From: an uncultured Pelagibacteraceae bacterium
GTDB lineage: Bacteria > Pseudomonadota > Alphaproteobacteria > Pelagibacterales > Pelagibacteraceae
Direction of reading: 5' to 3'
Length of the DNA: 7,788 bases
NCBI GenBank assembly: GCA_902608305.1
Contig: CACLNK010000039.1
Coordinates: 1 to 7,788, forward strand
Shown piece after piece: positions 1-6,924 of the stretch. The translations under genes and the position numbers were made by a program. The notes below the pieces were generated by a model that was not told the DNA's origin, made no database searches, and was given only the letters and a program-made list of their open reading frames with translations. Position 1 is the first letter of the stretch, and every line of letters starts with the position of its first letter.

Positions 1-481
1 TTAAAGTCATAATAGAACTTGGGCATCCTGAACAACTACCTTGGAGCTGAACGGTAACAATGCCATTTTTAAATTCCTTAAATTTTATATCACCACCATC
101 CTTTGCTACTGCAGGTCTAATTTTAGTATCTAAAATTTTTATTATTTGCTTTTCCACTTCAATTAAATTTTCTTCTGAAGAAGTTTCATTAATACCTTTA
201 TCAATTACAAATTTTTTTCCGGATTTATAAAATTCATTTATTAATGAAATAACAATATGTTTTATTTCTTCCCAGTTAATATTTTTATCTTTATTTACTG
301 AAATAAAATCTACTCCTAAAAATACTCCTGTCACTCCATTAATGGAAAGAATATTTCTAACCAAATCATTATCTATATCCTCTTTTTTGGTCACCTCATA
401 TGATCCACTATTTGATACAGTTTGGCCCGGCAAAAACTTAAGTGAATTTGGGTTAGGTGTTATTTGAGTTTGAATAAACAT
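1..481 (-). CDS. nfu: Nfu/NifU-family Fe-S cluster scaffold protein, C-terminus cut by window edge
   Basis: Translating the minus strand from ATG at 481 gives 160 uninterrupted residues running off base 1. It starts MFIQTQITPNPNSLKFLPGQ, the usual opening of the N-terminal Nfu domain (about residues 3-90). A linker of about 20 residues leads to a NifU C-terminal domain (about 108 onward) with RPAVAKDGGD (122-131) and the cluster-binding CxxC as GSCSGCPSS (C150 and C153). Proteins of this family assemble or carry a 4Fe-4S cluster between the two cysteines of paired subunits and pass it to apo-enzymes in the cytosol. About 25 further residues are probably missing beyond the edge, judged from the usual family length near 185. 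No Shine-Dalgarno is visible before the ATG. The gene follows trpS on the same strand after 53 bases, so it may be co-transcribed. Family assignment is firm; the exact client proteins are not deducible. Confidence 0.93.
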   Translation of the reverse strand, partial: MFIQTQITPNPNSLKFLPGQTVSNSGSYEVTKKEDIDNDLVRNILSINGVTGVFLGVDFISVNKDKNINWEEIKHIVISLINEFYKSGKKFVIDKGINETSSEENLIEVEKQIIKILDTKIRPAVAKDGGDIKFKEFKNGIVTVQLQGSCSGCPSSIMTL

Positions 482-525
482 AGTCTATATATAATTAGTA
501 ATAAAAAAAATTAAAGCAATTATTT

Positions 526-531
526 ATTATA
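526..531 (-). promoter_or_regulatory. nfu: possible -10 box upstream of nfu
   Basis: The minus strand reads TATAAT here, about 45 bases before the nfu start and just past the trpS stop. It matches the sigma-70 -10 consensus, but no convincing -35 lies 16-18 bases upstream (inside the trpS 3' end). Such hexamers are common by chance in DNA this AT-rich. If real, it would give nfu its own promoter in addition to read-through from murJ-trpS. Confidence 0.25.
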
Positions 532-534
532 CTG

Positions 535-1536
535 CTAAAAACCAACTAAAGTTTTAATTTCATTAATTTTTTTCGTCGCTAGGTTGTTTGCTTTTTGGCT
601 TCCTTTAGCAAGTATTTTGTCTAAATAATTTTCATCTTTTAACAAATCTTTAATTCTCTTTCCTATTGGATCAATTTTATCAACTAATAACTCTGATAAT
701 TTATCTTTAAAAATAGAAAAATTTTTACCTTGAAATTCATCTTTAACTTTATCGATACTTTGATTTGATAAGTTTGAATATATTCCTAATAAATTTTGCA
801 CCTCAGGTCTTTTCTTTAAATCATCATTTATTCCCGGCATTGGTAAAGTATCTGTTTTTGATTTTTTTATCTTATTTATAATTAAGTCTTTATCATCTGT
901 CAGATTTATTCTACTTAAATCAGAAGGATCTGATTTGCTCATTTTTTTTAAACCATCTTTTAAACTCATTATTCTTGAAAATTGTTTTTGAATTAAGGGC
1001 TCAGGAACTTTTAAAAAATTAGGAGCGTTAAAATCATTATTAAATTTCTGAGCAATATCTCTGCATAATTCCAAGTGTTGTTTTTGATCTTCGCCGACTG
1101 GTACATGAGTTGCATCGTAAAGCAATATGTCCGCCGCCATTAACACAGGATATACATATAAACCAACACTTGCTTTCTCTTTGTCTTTACCTGCCTTTTC
1201 TTTAAATTGCGTCATTCTACTCAACCATCCCATTCTAGATACACAACCTAATATCCATGCTACCTCCGCATGAGCAGAAACTGTTGATTGATTAAATATA
1301 ATACTATTTTCAGGATTAAGACCACTTGCAATAAAAGTTGCCGTAGTCTCTCTAATATTTCTTTTTAAAATTTTTGCATCTTGTTTTACTGTTATTGAAT
1401 GAAGATCAACTACACAATAAATACACTGATTTTCTTTATCATTTTGCAATTCAACAAAATTTTTTATTGCACCTAAATAATTACCTAAATGAAGATTTCC
1501 TGTTGGTTGTACACCTGAAAAAATTTTTTTGCTCAT
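535..1536 (-). CDS. trpS: tryptophanyl-tRNA synthetase
   Basis: This cytosolic class I aminoacyl-tRNA synthetase charges tRNA-Trp with tryptophan using ATP. The 333-residue length is normal for bacterial TrpS. The N-terminus has GVQPTGNLHLGNYLGAI (8-24), with the HIGH-type ATP-binding signature in its TrpS form around H16-L-G18-N19. The Rossmann catalytic domain continues with VVDLHSIT (42-49), the dimer-region segment VYPVLMAADILLYDA (128-142) and VGEDQKQHLEL (147-157). The second ATP-binding signature is intact as KKMSKSDPSD (197-206). The C-terminal helical tRNA-binding part follows and ends at the TAG at 535-537. The start follows the murJ stop by only 2 bases, so the two are almost certainly co-transcribed, and translation may be coupled since no clear ribosome binding site is seen. 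No motif is damaged. It is the only trpS visible, and the tryptophan rather than tyrosine assignment rests on the PTGNLHLGNYLGA and KMSKSDPS forms. Confidence 0.97.
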   Translation of the reverse strand: MSKKIFSGVQPTGNLHLGNYLGAIKNFVELQNDKENQCIYCVVDLHSITVKQDAKILKRNIRETTATFIASGLNPENSIIFNQSTVSAHAEVAWILGCVSRMGWLSRMTQFKEKAGKDKEKASVGLYVYPVLMAADILLYDATHVPVGEDQKQHLELCRDIAQKFNNDFNAPNFLKVPEPLIQKQFSRIMSLKDGLKKMSKSDPSDLSRINLTDDKDLIINKIKKSKTDTLPMPGINDDLKKRPEVQNLLGIYSNLSNQSIDKVKDEFQGKNFSIFKDKLSELLVDKIDPIGKRIKDLLKDENYLDKILAKGSQKANNLATKKINEIKTLVGF

Positions 1537-1538
1537 AG

Positions 1539-3071
1539 CTATTTATAGTTTAATTTAATATCACTTAATTTAAAAGCTTTAGTAAAAATTGAAATAATTA
1601 AATAACTTATTAAAGTTATAAATATACTAAATAACAGATAAATAAATTTTAAATTTTCTGAATAACTCAATTTGTCACCTAATATATCCAATAAAAAATA
1701 AAAAATTAATCCCATTATTAGAGATGAAAAAAATATTCTTGGAAATCTATATACAAAAATTTTATTAAAAATAAAAAAATTTCTTCTTCTAGAAAAAATA
1801 TATAAAGTAATTGCATTAAACCATGATGATATTGAAGTTGAGATGGGAATAATTATAAATCCTACCTTTTGGAATAATGCAACACTAATAACTATATTTA
1901 ATACAACTGAAATTAATGAAATATAAAAAGGAGTTTTGGTATCATGTCTTGCAAAAAAGAAACTTGAAAATACTTTTATTAAAGCAAATGCTGGTAGCCC
2001 AAAAGCAAAATAAAATAATGCCAGTGCAGAATTTTGAACACTTGTTTCAGAAAAAGATCCATAACCAAATAAAGATGAAATAATTGGAGATGAAGCTATA
2101 AACAACGCAACTGTAGCTGGAATGCTTAAAAATAAACTTAATTCTAAAGCTTTATTTTGAATTAATTCAATTTCTAAATTATTTTTATTTTCAATTAACC
2201 TTGATAATTGTGGCAATATTACAGTTCCAATTGCAATTCCTGCTATGGCAAGATTTATTTGATAAACTCTGTCTGCATAATATAAATATGAAACTGCGCT
2301 TGCTTGAAATGAAGCAATAATGGTTCCTATTAAAATATTTATCTGAGTAACTCCTGATGAAAAAATACTTGGTAATAATTTTGAAAAAAAAATTTTAATT
2401 TTTTCATCAATCGAAAATTTTAATAAAAATTTTGGTGAGTAAAATTTTCTTACGTAATTATATAAAAATAAAAATTGGATTATTCCTGCAAAAGTCACAG
2501 CATATGCTAAATAATAAACAAGCCTATCGCCTAAAATATTTCCATAAAGTAAAACGGATATTAAAAAAATATTTAAAATAACTGGTGTCGCTGCAGCAAC
2601 TGCAAATCGATTGTGAGAGTTTAATATAGCTGAAAAAAAAGATGATAAACTAACAAATAATAAAAATGGAAAAGTTATTCTGGTTAAATTAATTACTAAA
2701 TCCATTTTAGCTTCATTTCCACTAAACCCAGGGGCGATAAGAAATACAAATAAAGGCATAAATATTTCAATAATTAAAATTAAAAAAAATAAACTTAAAA
2801 TTAATAAACTAAATATGTTTGTTGCAAACTTTTCAGATGCGTCTTTTCCATTAGCAAGTTCAGAAGCATAACTTGGAACAAAAGCAGCATTAAATGCCCC
2901 TTCAGAAAATAGTCTTCTAAATGTATTGGGAATTCTAAAAGCAACAAAGAAAGCATCGGCTAATGGTCCCACTCCAAGAAATATTGCTATTAGTATATCT
3001 CTTACATAACCAAGTATTCTGCTTATTATTGTAAAAAAACTAAATGTGGTTGTTGACTTAATTAAGTTCAT
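1539..3071 (-). CDS. murJ: lipid II flippase MurJ (MviN)
   Basis: MurJ is an inner-membrane protein of the MOP exporter superfamily that moves lipid II, the peptidoglycan precursor, to the periplasmic face. The protein has 510 residues, close to the E. coli length, and is a succession of hydrophobic segments consistent with about 14 membrane helices. Functionally important charged residues line up with E. coli numbering: R18, R24, D39, R52, R53 and E57, within SRILGYVRD (17-25) and FRRLFSEGAFNAAFVP (51-66). The second half has YYADRVYQ (264-271), with R268 at the conserved central-cavity arginine, then GTVILPQLSR (282-291) and FFFARHDTKTPF (371-382). The ATG at 3071 is right because the conserved N-terminal helix begins almost at once. 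It heads the minus-strand run with trpS and nfu. In many alphaproteobacteria glnD lies directly upstream of murJ; here a short divergent gap does instead. Confidence 0.96.
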   Translation of the reverse strand: MNLIKSTTTFSFFTIISRILGYVRDILIAIFLGVGPLADAFFVAFRIPNTFRRLFSEGAFNAAFVPSYASELANGKDASEKFATNIFSLLILSLFFLILIIEIFMPLFVFLIAPGFSGNEAKMDLVINLTRITFPFLLFVSLSSFFSAILNSHNRFAVAAATPVILNIFLISVLLYGNILGDRLVYYLAYAVTFAGIIQFLFLYNYVRKFYSPKFLLKFSIDEKIKIFFSKLLPSIFSSGVTQINILIGTIIASFQASAVSYLYYADRVYQINLAIAGIAIGTVILPQLSRLIENKNNLEIELIQNKALELSLFLSIPATVALFIASSPIISSLFGYGSFSETSVQNSALALFYFAFGLPAFALIKVFSSFFFARHDTKTPFYISLISVVLNIVISVALFQKVGFIIIPISTSISSWFNAITLYIFSRRRNFFIFNKIFVYRFPRIFFSSLIMGLIFYFLLDILGDKLSYSENLKFIYLLFSIFITLISYLIISIFTKAFKLSDIKLNYK

Positions 3072-3092
3072 AAATCATATTGGTCTTATAAT
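3053..3092 (+). promoter_or_regulatory. candidate promoter(s) for the 306-residue protein and maeB
   Basis: Two candidates are seen. The first is TTGACT (3053-3058), 17 bases, then CATATT (3076-3081): five of six and four of six matches to the sigma-70 boxes with ideal spacing, but its -35 lies inside the first codons of murJ. The second is a perfect TATAAT at 3087-3092 without a recognisable -35, which would place a start near 3099 and give a leader of about 20 bases. Both are plausible because some promoter must lie in or near this short divergent gap. AT-richness makes chance matches likely, so only mapped transcript ends could decide. Confidence 0.4.
3085..3090 (-). promoter_or_regulatory. 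murJ: possible -10 box for murJ-trpS(-nfu)
   Basis: The minus strand reads TATAAG here, 14 bases before the murJ ATG, inside the only intergenic space available upstream. It overlaps the plus-strand TATAAT at 3087-3092, so the two divergent units could share one melting region. A start from it would give a nearly leaderless murJ transcript. No good -35 is seen 16-18 bases upstream, so this is weak. Confidence 0.25.
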
Positions 3093-3121
3093 CGCTCTAA
3101 TTGTATATCTAACTACCTTAA

Positions 3122-4042
3122 ATGAAAAAAAACAAAAATAAAAAAGAAAATTTAAAAATATGTGTTCATATTCCACTATATCTTGATAACAGTAAAAAAA
3201 AACAAGTCAAAAATTTTAAAAAAGTCTGTAACTCTTTTTTAGAGTTCTCAAAAAAAGTAAATATTTTTGTTCATACCAACAGAGTTATAAAATTTAAAAA
3301 TAAAAAAATAAAATATTTGGCTTATGACTTTAAAAATGATCACCCTTATTATTTGACTTGGTATTGTAGAAAATTAATGTTTAAACAAAAAAATAGCTAT
3401 GATATTTTTGTTTATTGTGAAGATGATATATTTTTCTCTAAAAAAAATTTTACTTATTGGTTAAAAAATAAAGATTTATGTTTAAAAAATAATTTTAATC
3501 TAGGTTTCTTAAGAGTAGAAACAAAAAATAAAATTTTATATTCTTCAGATCAAATCACAAAATCAAACGAGTGGCTAGAATTAGAAAATAAAAAATTTAT
3601 TGTCATAAAAAATCCTCATTGTTCATTTTGGATATATGACAAGAAGGAGTTTAATGATTTCACTAAAACTAAATATTTTCATTTAAAATGGAAGTTATTT
3701 TCAATTTCAGGAGTATTACTTATACGAGAAATGGCAACTTATGGTTGGCATGGCATTGATATTCGTGGAAAAGATATGGGGAGATACTTGGCAACTATTA
3801 TTTCTCTAAAAAAAAATAAATTAGATAAAAATTCGTTTATTAAGCACCTCACAAACAATTATAGCAAAAACCCAGCGGGACTTTTTGGAACATTTAAAGT
3901 TAATCAAATAATCTCTAAAAACTTAATAAGGTTTACTCCACAAAGTTTTTTTGACAAACTTATAAAAAAAATAAAATATGAAATTTATTATTATTCAAGA
4001 ATAAACTTGAAAACAATATTAAAAAAAATAAAAACAAATTAA
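3122..4042 (+). CDS. unassigned 306-residue protein, glycosyltransferase-like (GT-A-type features)
   Basis: I do not recognise a named family. There is no signal peptide and no obvious membrane helix, so it is probably cytosolic or peripheral. After a Lys/Asn-rich start comes a beta-strand-like KICVHIPLYL (12-21), then FNDHP-like context with HPYYLTWYCRK (74-84). A hydrophobic strand follows, ending in an acidic cluster, YDIFVYCEDDIFF (93-105). E100-D101-D102 resembles the metal- and sugar-nucleotide-binding DXD element of GT-A glycosyltransferases. Later come GFLRVE (128-133), NPHCSFWIYDKKEF (164-177), the Arg/Glu/Trp/His cluster REMATYGWHG (202-211) and HLTNNYSKNPAGLFGTFKV (242-260), then a basic tail. 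Lysine makes up 57 of 306 residues. The 5' end is even more AT-rich than the flanking genes, though the motif-rich part (around 3720-3780) is not. It is followed without a gap by maeB. Enzymatic role and substrate are inference only; a surface-glycan transferase is the simplest guess. Confidence 0.72.
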   Translation: MKKNKNKKENLKICVHIPLYLDNSKKKQVKNFKKVCNSFLEFSKKVNIFVHTNRVIKFKNKKIKYLAYDFKNDHPYYLTWYCRKLMFKQKNSYDIFVYCEDDIFFSKKNFTYWLKNKDLCLKNNFNLGFLRVETKNKILYSSDQITKSNEWLELENKKFIVIKNPHCSFWIYDKKEFNDFTKTKYFHLKWKLFSISGVLLIREMATYGWHGIDIRGKDMGRYLATIISLKKNKLDKNSFIKHLTNNYSKNPAGLFGTFKVNQIISKNLIRFTPQSFFDKLIKKIKYEIYYYSRINLKTILKKIKTN

Positions 4043-6334
4043 ATGAAAAAGAAAAAAATTGATCATTACACAGACAAAGAAGCCTTAGATTTTCATATTA
4101 CTAATAAATCTGGAAAAATAGAAATCATTTCATCAAAACCAATGACAACTAAACGAGATCTGGCACTTGCTTATTCTCCAGGTGTAGCTGCACCTGTAAG
4201 AGAAATAGCAAAAAATCCAGATGCTGCCTATGATTATACTACTAAAGGAAACTTAGTTGCAGTAATAAGTAATGGATCAGCAATACTTGGGATGGGAAAT
4301 TTAGGAGCATTAGCTTCTAAACCGGTTATGGAAGGTAAGGCTGTTTTGTTTAAACGTTTTGCGGATATAGACTCTATTGACCTTGAAATAGACTCTTCAA
4401 ATCCTGATGAAATTGTAAAAAGTGTTAAAAATTTTTCTAAAAGCTTTGGTGGAATTAATTTAGAAGATATTGCTGCTCCAGATTGTTTTATAATAGAAGA
4501 AAAATTAAAAAAATTATTAGATATTCCTGTATTCCATGATGATCAACATGGTACAGCCATTATTACATCTGCGGCTCTTATTAATGCGCTTGATATATCA
4601 AAAAAAAATATAAAAAAAATAAAAGTTGTTATTAATGGAGCGGGCGCTTCTGCAATGGCTTGTGCGAATTTATTTGAAAAAAACGGTATACCAAAAAATA
4701 ATATTACCATGCTTGATAGAAAAGGAGTTATACATAAAGGTAGAGATAATTTAAACAAATGGAAGTTTTCTCATGCAATCAAAACAAAAAATAGAACTCT
4801 AGATCAAGCAATAAAAGGTGCTGATGTTTTTTTAGGTTTGTCAGCTAAAGGGGTTCTCACAAAAAAAATGGTGAAAAGTATGACAAAGAATCCAATAATT
4901 TTTGCATGCGCAAACCCAGATCCTGAAATCACACCTGAAGAAGTTAGTGAAGTTAGAAATGACGCTATTGTTGCAACTGGAAGATCGGATTATCCAAATC
5001 AAGTAAATAATTTAATTGGTTTTCCTTATATATTTAGAGGTGCTCTAGATGTTAGAGCAAAAACTATTAACGAAGAAATGAAAGTTGCTGCAGTAAATGC
5101 TATTGCATCGCTTGCAAAAGAAGATGTACCTGATGAAGTTGCAGCTGCTATGGGAGGTGGTGAAAGACCTAAATATGGTAGAGAATATATAATTCCTTCA
5201 ACTTTTGATCCAAGATTAATTAGCGTAATACCAATAGCTGTTGCTAAAGCAGCAATTAAAAGTGGAGTTGCTAGAAAAAAAATAAAAGATTTTGAAATAT
5301 ACAAAGAACAACTCAAACAAAGATTAGATCCTTCTGTTACAATTCTACAAGGTATTAACAATCAAATTAAAAAAACACAGAAAAAAGTTGTTTTTGCTGA
5401 CGGAGAGGATGAAAATACTTTAAAGGCAGCTATTGCTTTTAAAAATAGTAATTTAGGAGTCCCAATATTAGTCGGAAAAAAAGAAAAAATAAAAGAAAGA
5501 CTTAAAGAAATTGGATTAAGTGAAAATTTTAATATTGAAATTACAAATTCGACTGACAAAAATAAAAGAATTAAATATGTTAATTTTTTATTTAAAAAAT
5601 TTCAAAGAGATCAAGGATTACTAGAAAGAGATTGTGACAGAATGGTAAGAAATGACAGAATAATTTGGTCATCTTGCATGGTTTCTTGTGGTGACGCTGA
5701 TGCAATGGTAACTGGAAATACTAGACGCTATGCTTCATCTCTAGACAAAATTAAAAAAGTTATTGAACCGAGACCAGGAGAAATAATGTTTGGTTTAAAT
5801 ATGATTGTTAAAAAAGGAAAAACTGTATTTATTGGAGATACAAGTGTTCATGAGTATCCAAACTCTGAGCAACTATCAGAAATTGCTATATCAGCAGCGA
5901 GAGTGGTAAGATTGTTTGGTTTTAATCCTAAAGTTGCTTTTTTATCTCATTCAACATTTGGTCAACCTGTAACTAGTAGAACAAAGCATATAAGAGATGC
6001 TGTGGAAATATTAAAAGATAAAAAAGTCGATTTTCAATTTGATGGTGATATGCAACCTGATGTAGCCTTAAACGAAGAATACAAGGAGCTTTACCCTTTT
6101 TCAGGAATTGTAGGAAATGCAAATATATTAATTATGCCCGGACAACATAGCGCACAAATATCATATAAAATGATGAAAAGTTTAGGTGAGGCAAAAGTTA
6201 TTGGGCCATTATTAATTGGATTAGGTCAAGCAGTTGAAATTGCACCATTAAGATCTTCCACATCAGATATATTAAATTTAGCTTCAGTAGCAGCTTACTC
6301 TGCTGGGGTAATAGATTACGGTAAAAAAAACTAA
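4043..6334 (+). CDS. maeB: hybrid malic enzyme (malic domain plus phosphotransacetylase-like domain)
   Basis: It oxidatively decarboxylates malate to pyruvate, reducing NAD(P)+, in the cytosol, feeding pyruvate and often NADPH supply from TCA intermediates. The 763 residues match the usual length of MaeB-type hybrids. The malic N-terminal domain has RDLALAYSPGVAAPV (38-52, catalytic Tyr44), MEGKAVLFKRFADID (96-110, catalytic Lys99), EDIAAPDC (141-148) and HDDQHGTA (165-172), which supply metal-binding acids. The nucleotide domain has NGAGASA (198-204), ACANPDPEITPEE (288-300) and the conserved NNLIGFPY (322-329). From about residue 447 a phosphotransacetylase-like domain runs to the end, with FADGEDENTLKAA (451-463), SCGDADAMVTG (548-558) and IMPGQHSAQI (697-706). 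In E. coli MaeB this domain binds acetyl-CoA as a regulator rather than acting as a Pta. The ATG abuts the upstream stop (TAAATG) with no Shine-Dalgarno. NADP versus NAD preference cannot be settled here. Confidence 0.96.
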   Translation: MKKKKIDHYTDKEALDFHITNKSGKIEIISSKPMTTKRDLALAYSPGVAAPVREIAKNPDAAYDYTTKGNLVAVISNGSAILGMGNLGALASKPVMEGKAVLFKRFADIDSIDLEIDSSNPDEIVKSVKNFSKSFGGINLEDIAAPDCFIIEEKLKKLLDIPVFHDDQHGTAIITSAALINALDISKKNIKKIKVVINGAGASAMACANLFEKNGIPKNNITMLDRKGVIHKGRDNLNKWKFSHAIKTKNRTLDQAIKGADVFLGLSAKGVLTKKMVKSMTKNPIIFACANPDPEITPEEVSEVRNDAIVATGRSDYPNQVNNLIGFPYIFRGALDVRAKTINEEMKVAAVNAIASLAKEDVPDEVAAAMGGGERPKYGREYIIPSTFDPRLISVIPIAVAKAAIKSGVARKKIKDFEIYKEQLKQRLDPSVTILQGINNQIKKTQKKVVFADGEDENTLKAAIAFKNSNLGVPILVGKKEKIKERLKEIGLSENFNIEITNSTDKNKRIKYVNFLFKKFQRDQGLLERDCDRMVRNDRIIWSSCMVSCGDADAMVTGNTRRYASSLDKIKKVIEPRPGEIMFGLNMIVKKGKTVFIGDTSVHEYPNSEQLSEIAISAARVVRLFGFNPKVAFLSHSTFGQPVTSRTKHIRDAVEILKDKKVDFQFDGDMQPDVALNEEYKELYPFSGIVGNANILIMPGQHSAQISYKMMKSLGEAKVIGPLLIGLGQAVEIAPLRSSTSDILNLASVAAYSAGVIDYGKKN
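6331..6334. other. overlapping convergent stop codons of maeB and the BON lipoprotein
   Basis: The four bases CTAA contain the maeB stop TAA on the plus strand (6332-6334) and, read on the other strand, the TAG stop of the lipoprotein gene (6331-6333). The two transcripts therefore must overlap at their 3' ends unless termination occurs inside coding sequence. I see no GC-rich hairpin followed by a T-run on either strand close by. Confidence 0.95.
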
Positions 6335-6924
6335 TCCTTTTGAATTCTTAAATCTTCAACTAAAAAAATACTCGCAACAACATCCGCAACATCTAAAATC
6401 TGTTTTGCTTCATTAATAACTTCTTTTCTTTCATCGGTTGTTAAAGAAATACCATAAATAAAAATTTTCTTTTTATAGGTATCTATATTGTAATTAGATG
6501 CCTTAATTTTTTTATTAAAAATCAACGCAGTTCTTAACTGTGAAGTAATTAATAAATCTTTAGCAGATTGTTTAAAATTAAATTCTTCTTTAATTTTTAT
6601 ATCATTTTTAACAGATCTAACACCGGCAGTTTCCCAGGCTAACTTTGTTATTTGTAATTTTTCTTCAGGGTTATTTGTTTTACCTGTCAAAAAAATTCTT
6701 CCATCTAAAACCTTTGCATTTATAGATAATAAATATGATTTATCTCTAACAGCTAGACGGGTTAATATATTTTTTTGCATTATAGAATCATCTATTTGCG
6801 TTCCAATAGACCTTGGATCAAGTGCAATGCTTACTCCAGTTCCAAAAACTCCTTTAGAACCAGTTCCTATGCAGCCACTAAGTAGAAATATAATTACAAT
6901 AAAATTAATAGTTTTAATTTTCAT
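6331..6924 (-). CDS. BON-domain outer-membrane lipoprotein (DolP/YraP-like)
   Basis: The protein of 197 residues begins with a lipoprotein signal peptide: basic MKIK, a hydrophobic stretch, then the lipobox LSGC (15-18), so C18 is the likely lipidated residue after cleavage. The next residue is Ile rather than Asp, which by the Lol rule favours outer-membrane sorting. Two BON domains follow. The first, about 48-112, contains ILTRLAVRD, INAKVLDGRIFLTGKTNNPE and GVRSVKNDIKI. The second, about 123-192, contains LITSQLRTALIF, the KKIFIYGISLTTDERKEV segment and DVADVVASIFLVEDL. This two-BON lipoprotein plan matches E. coli DolP (YraP), which supports outer-membrane integrity, and dolP lies in the rsmI neighbourhood there too. 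Here the start overlaps the rsmI stop (ATGA), so the genes are translationally coupled. Its TAG overlaps the maeB TAA tail to tail. The DolP-equivalent role is inferred from architecture and context. Confidence 0.88.
   Translation of the reverse strand: MKIKTINFIVIIFLLSGCIGTGSKGVFGTGVSIALDPRSIGTQIDDSIMQKNILTRLAVRDKSYLLSINAKVLDGRIFLTGKTNNPEEKLQITKLAWETAGVRSVKNDIKIKEEFNFKQSAKDLLITSQLRTALIFNKKIKASNYNIDTYKKKIFIYGISLTTDERKEVINEAKQILDVADVVASIFLVEDLRIQKD

Noticed and set aside
482..534. Oligo-A/T tract between trpS and nfu considered as an intrinsic terminator for trpS
   Set aside because: There is an A/T run but no stem able to form a stable GC-containing hairpin before it.
3056..3067. Perfect 12-base palindrome ACTTAATTAAGT near the divergent gap, considered as an operator
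   Set aside because: It lies in the first murJ codons and is made almost only of A and T. In DNA of this composition several such palindromes are expected by chance in a window this size.
4543..4758. Minus-strand open frame of 71 codons
   Set aside because: It lies wholly inside maeB, opposite the conserved HDDQHGTA and GAGASA coding region, and shows no recognisable domain; it is an antisense shadow.
5026..5361. Minus-strand open frame of 111 codons
   Set aside because: It is antisense to a conserved part of maeB; its Ala/Ile/Ser-rich translation mirrors the sense codons and has no domain or plausible start signal.
5362..5559. Minus-strand open frame of 65 codons
   Set aside because: It is antisense to the start of the maeB phosphotransacetylase-like domain, with no independent support.
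5390..6334. C-terminal part of the malic enzyme considered as a separate or fused phosphotransacetylase gene
   Set aside because: This malic/Pta-like architecture is the normal hybrid MaeB layout and the total length fits, so it is not a new fusion.
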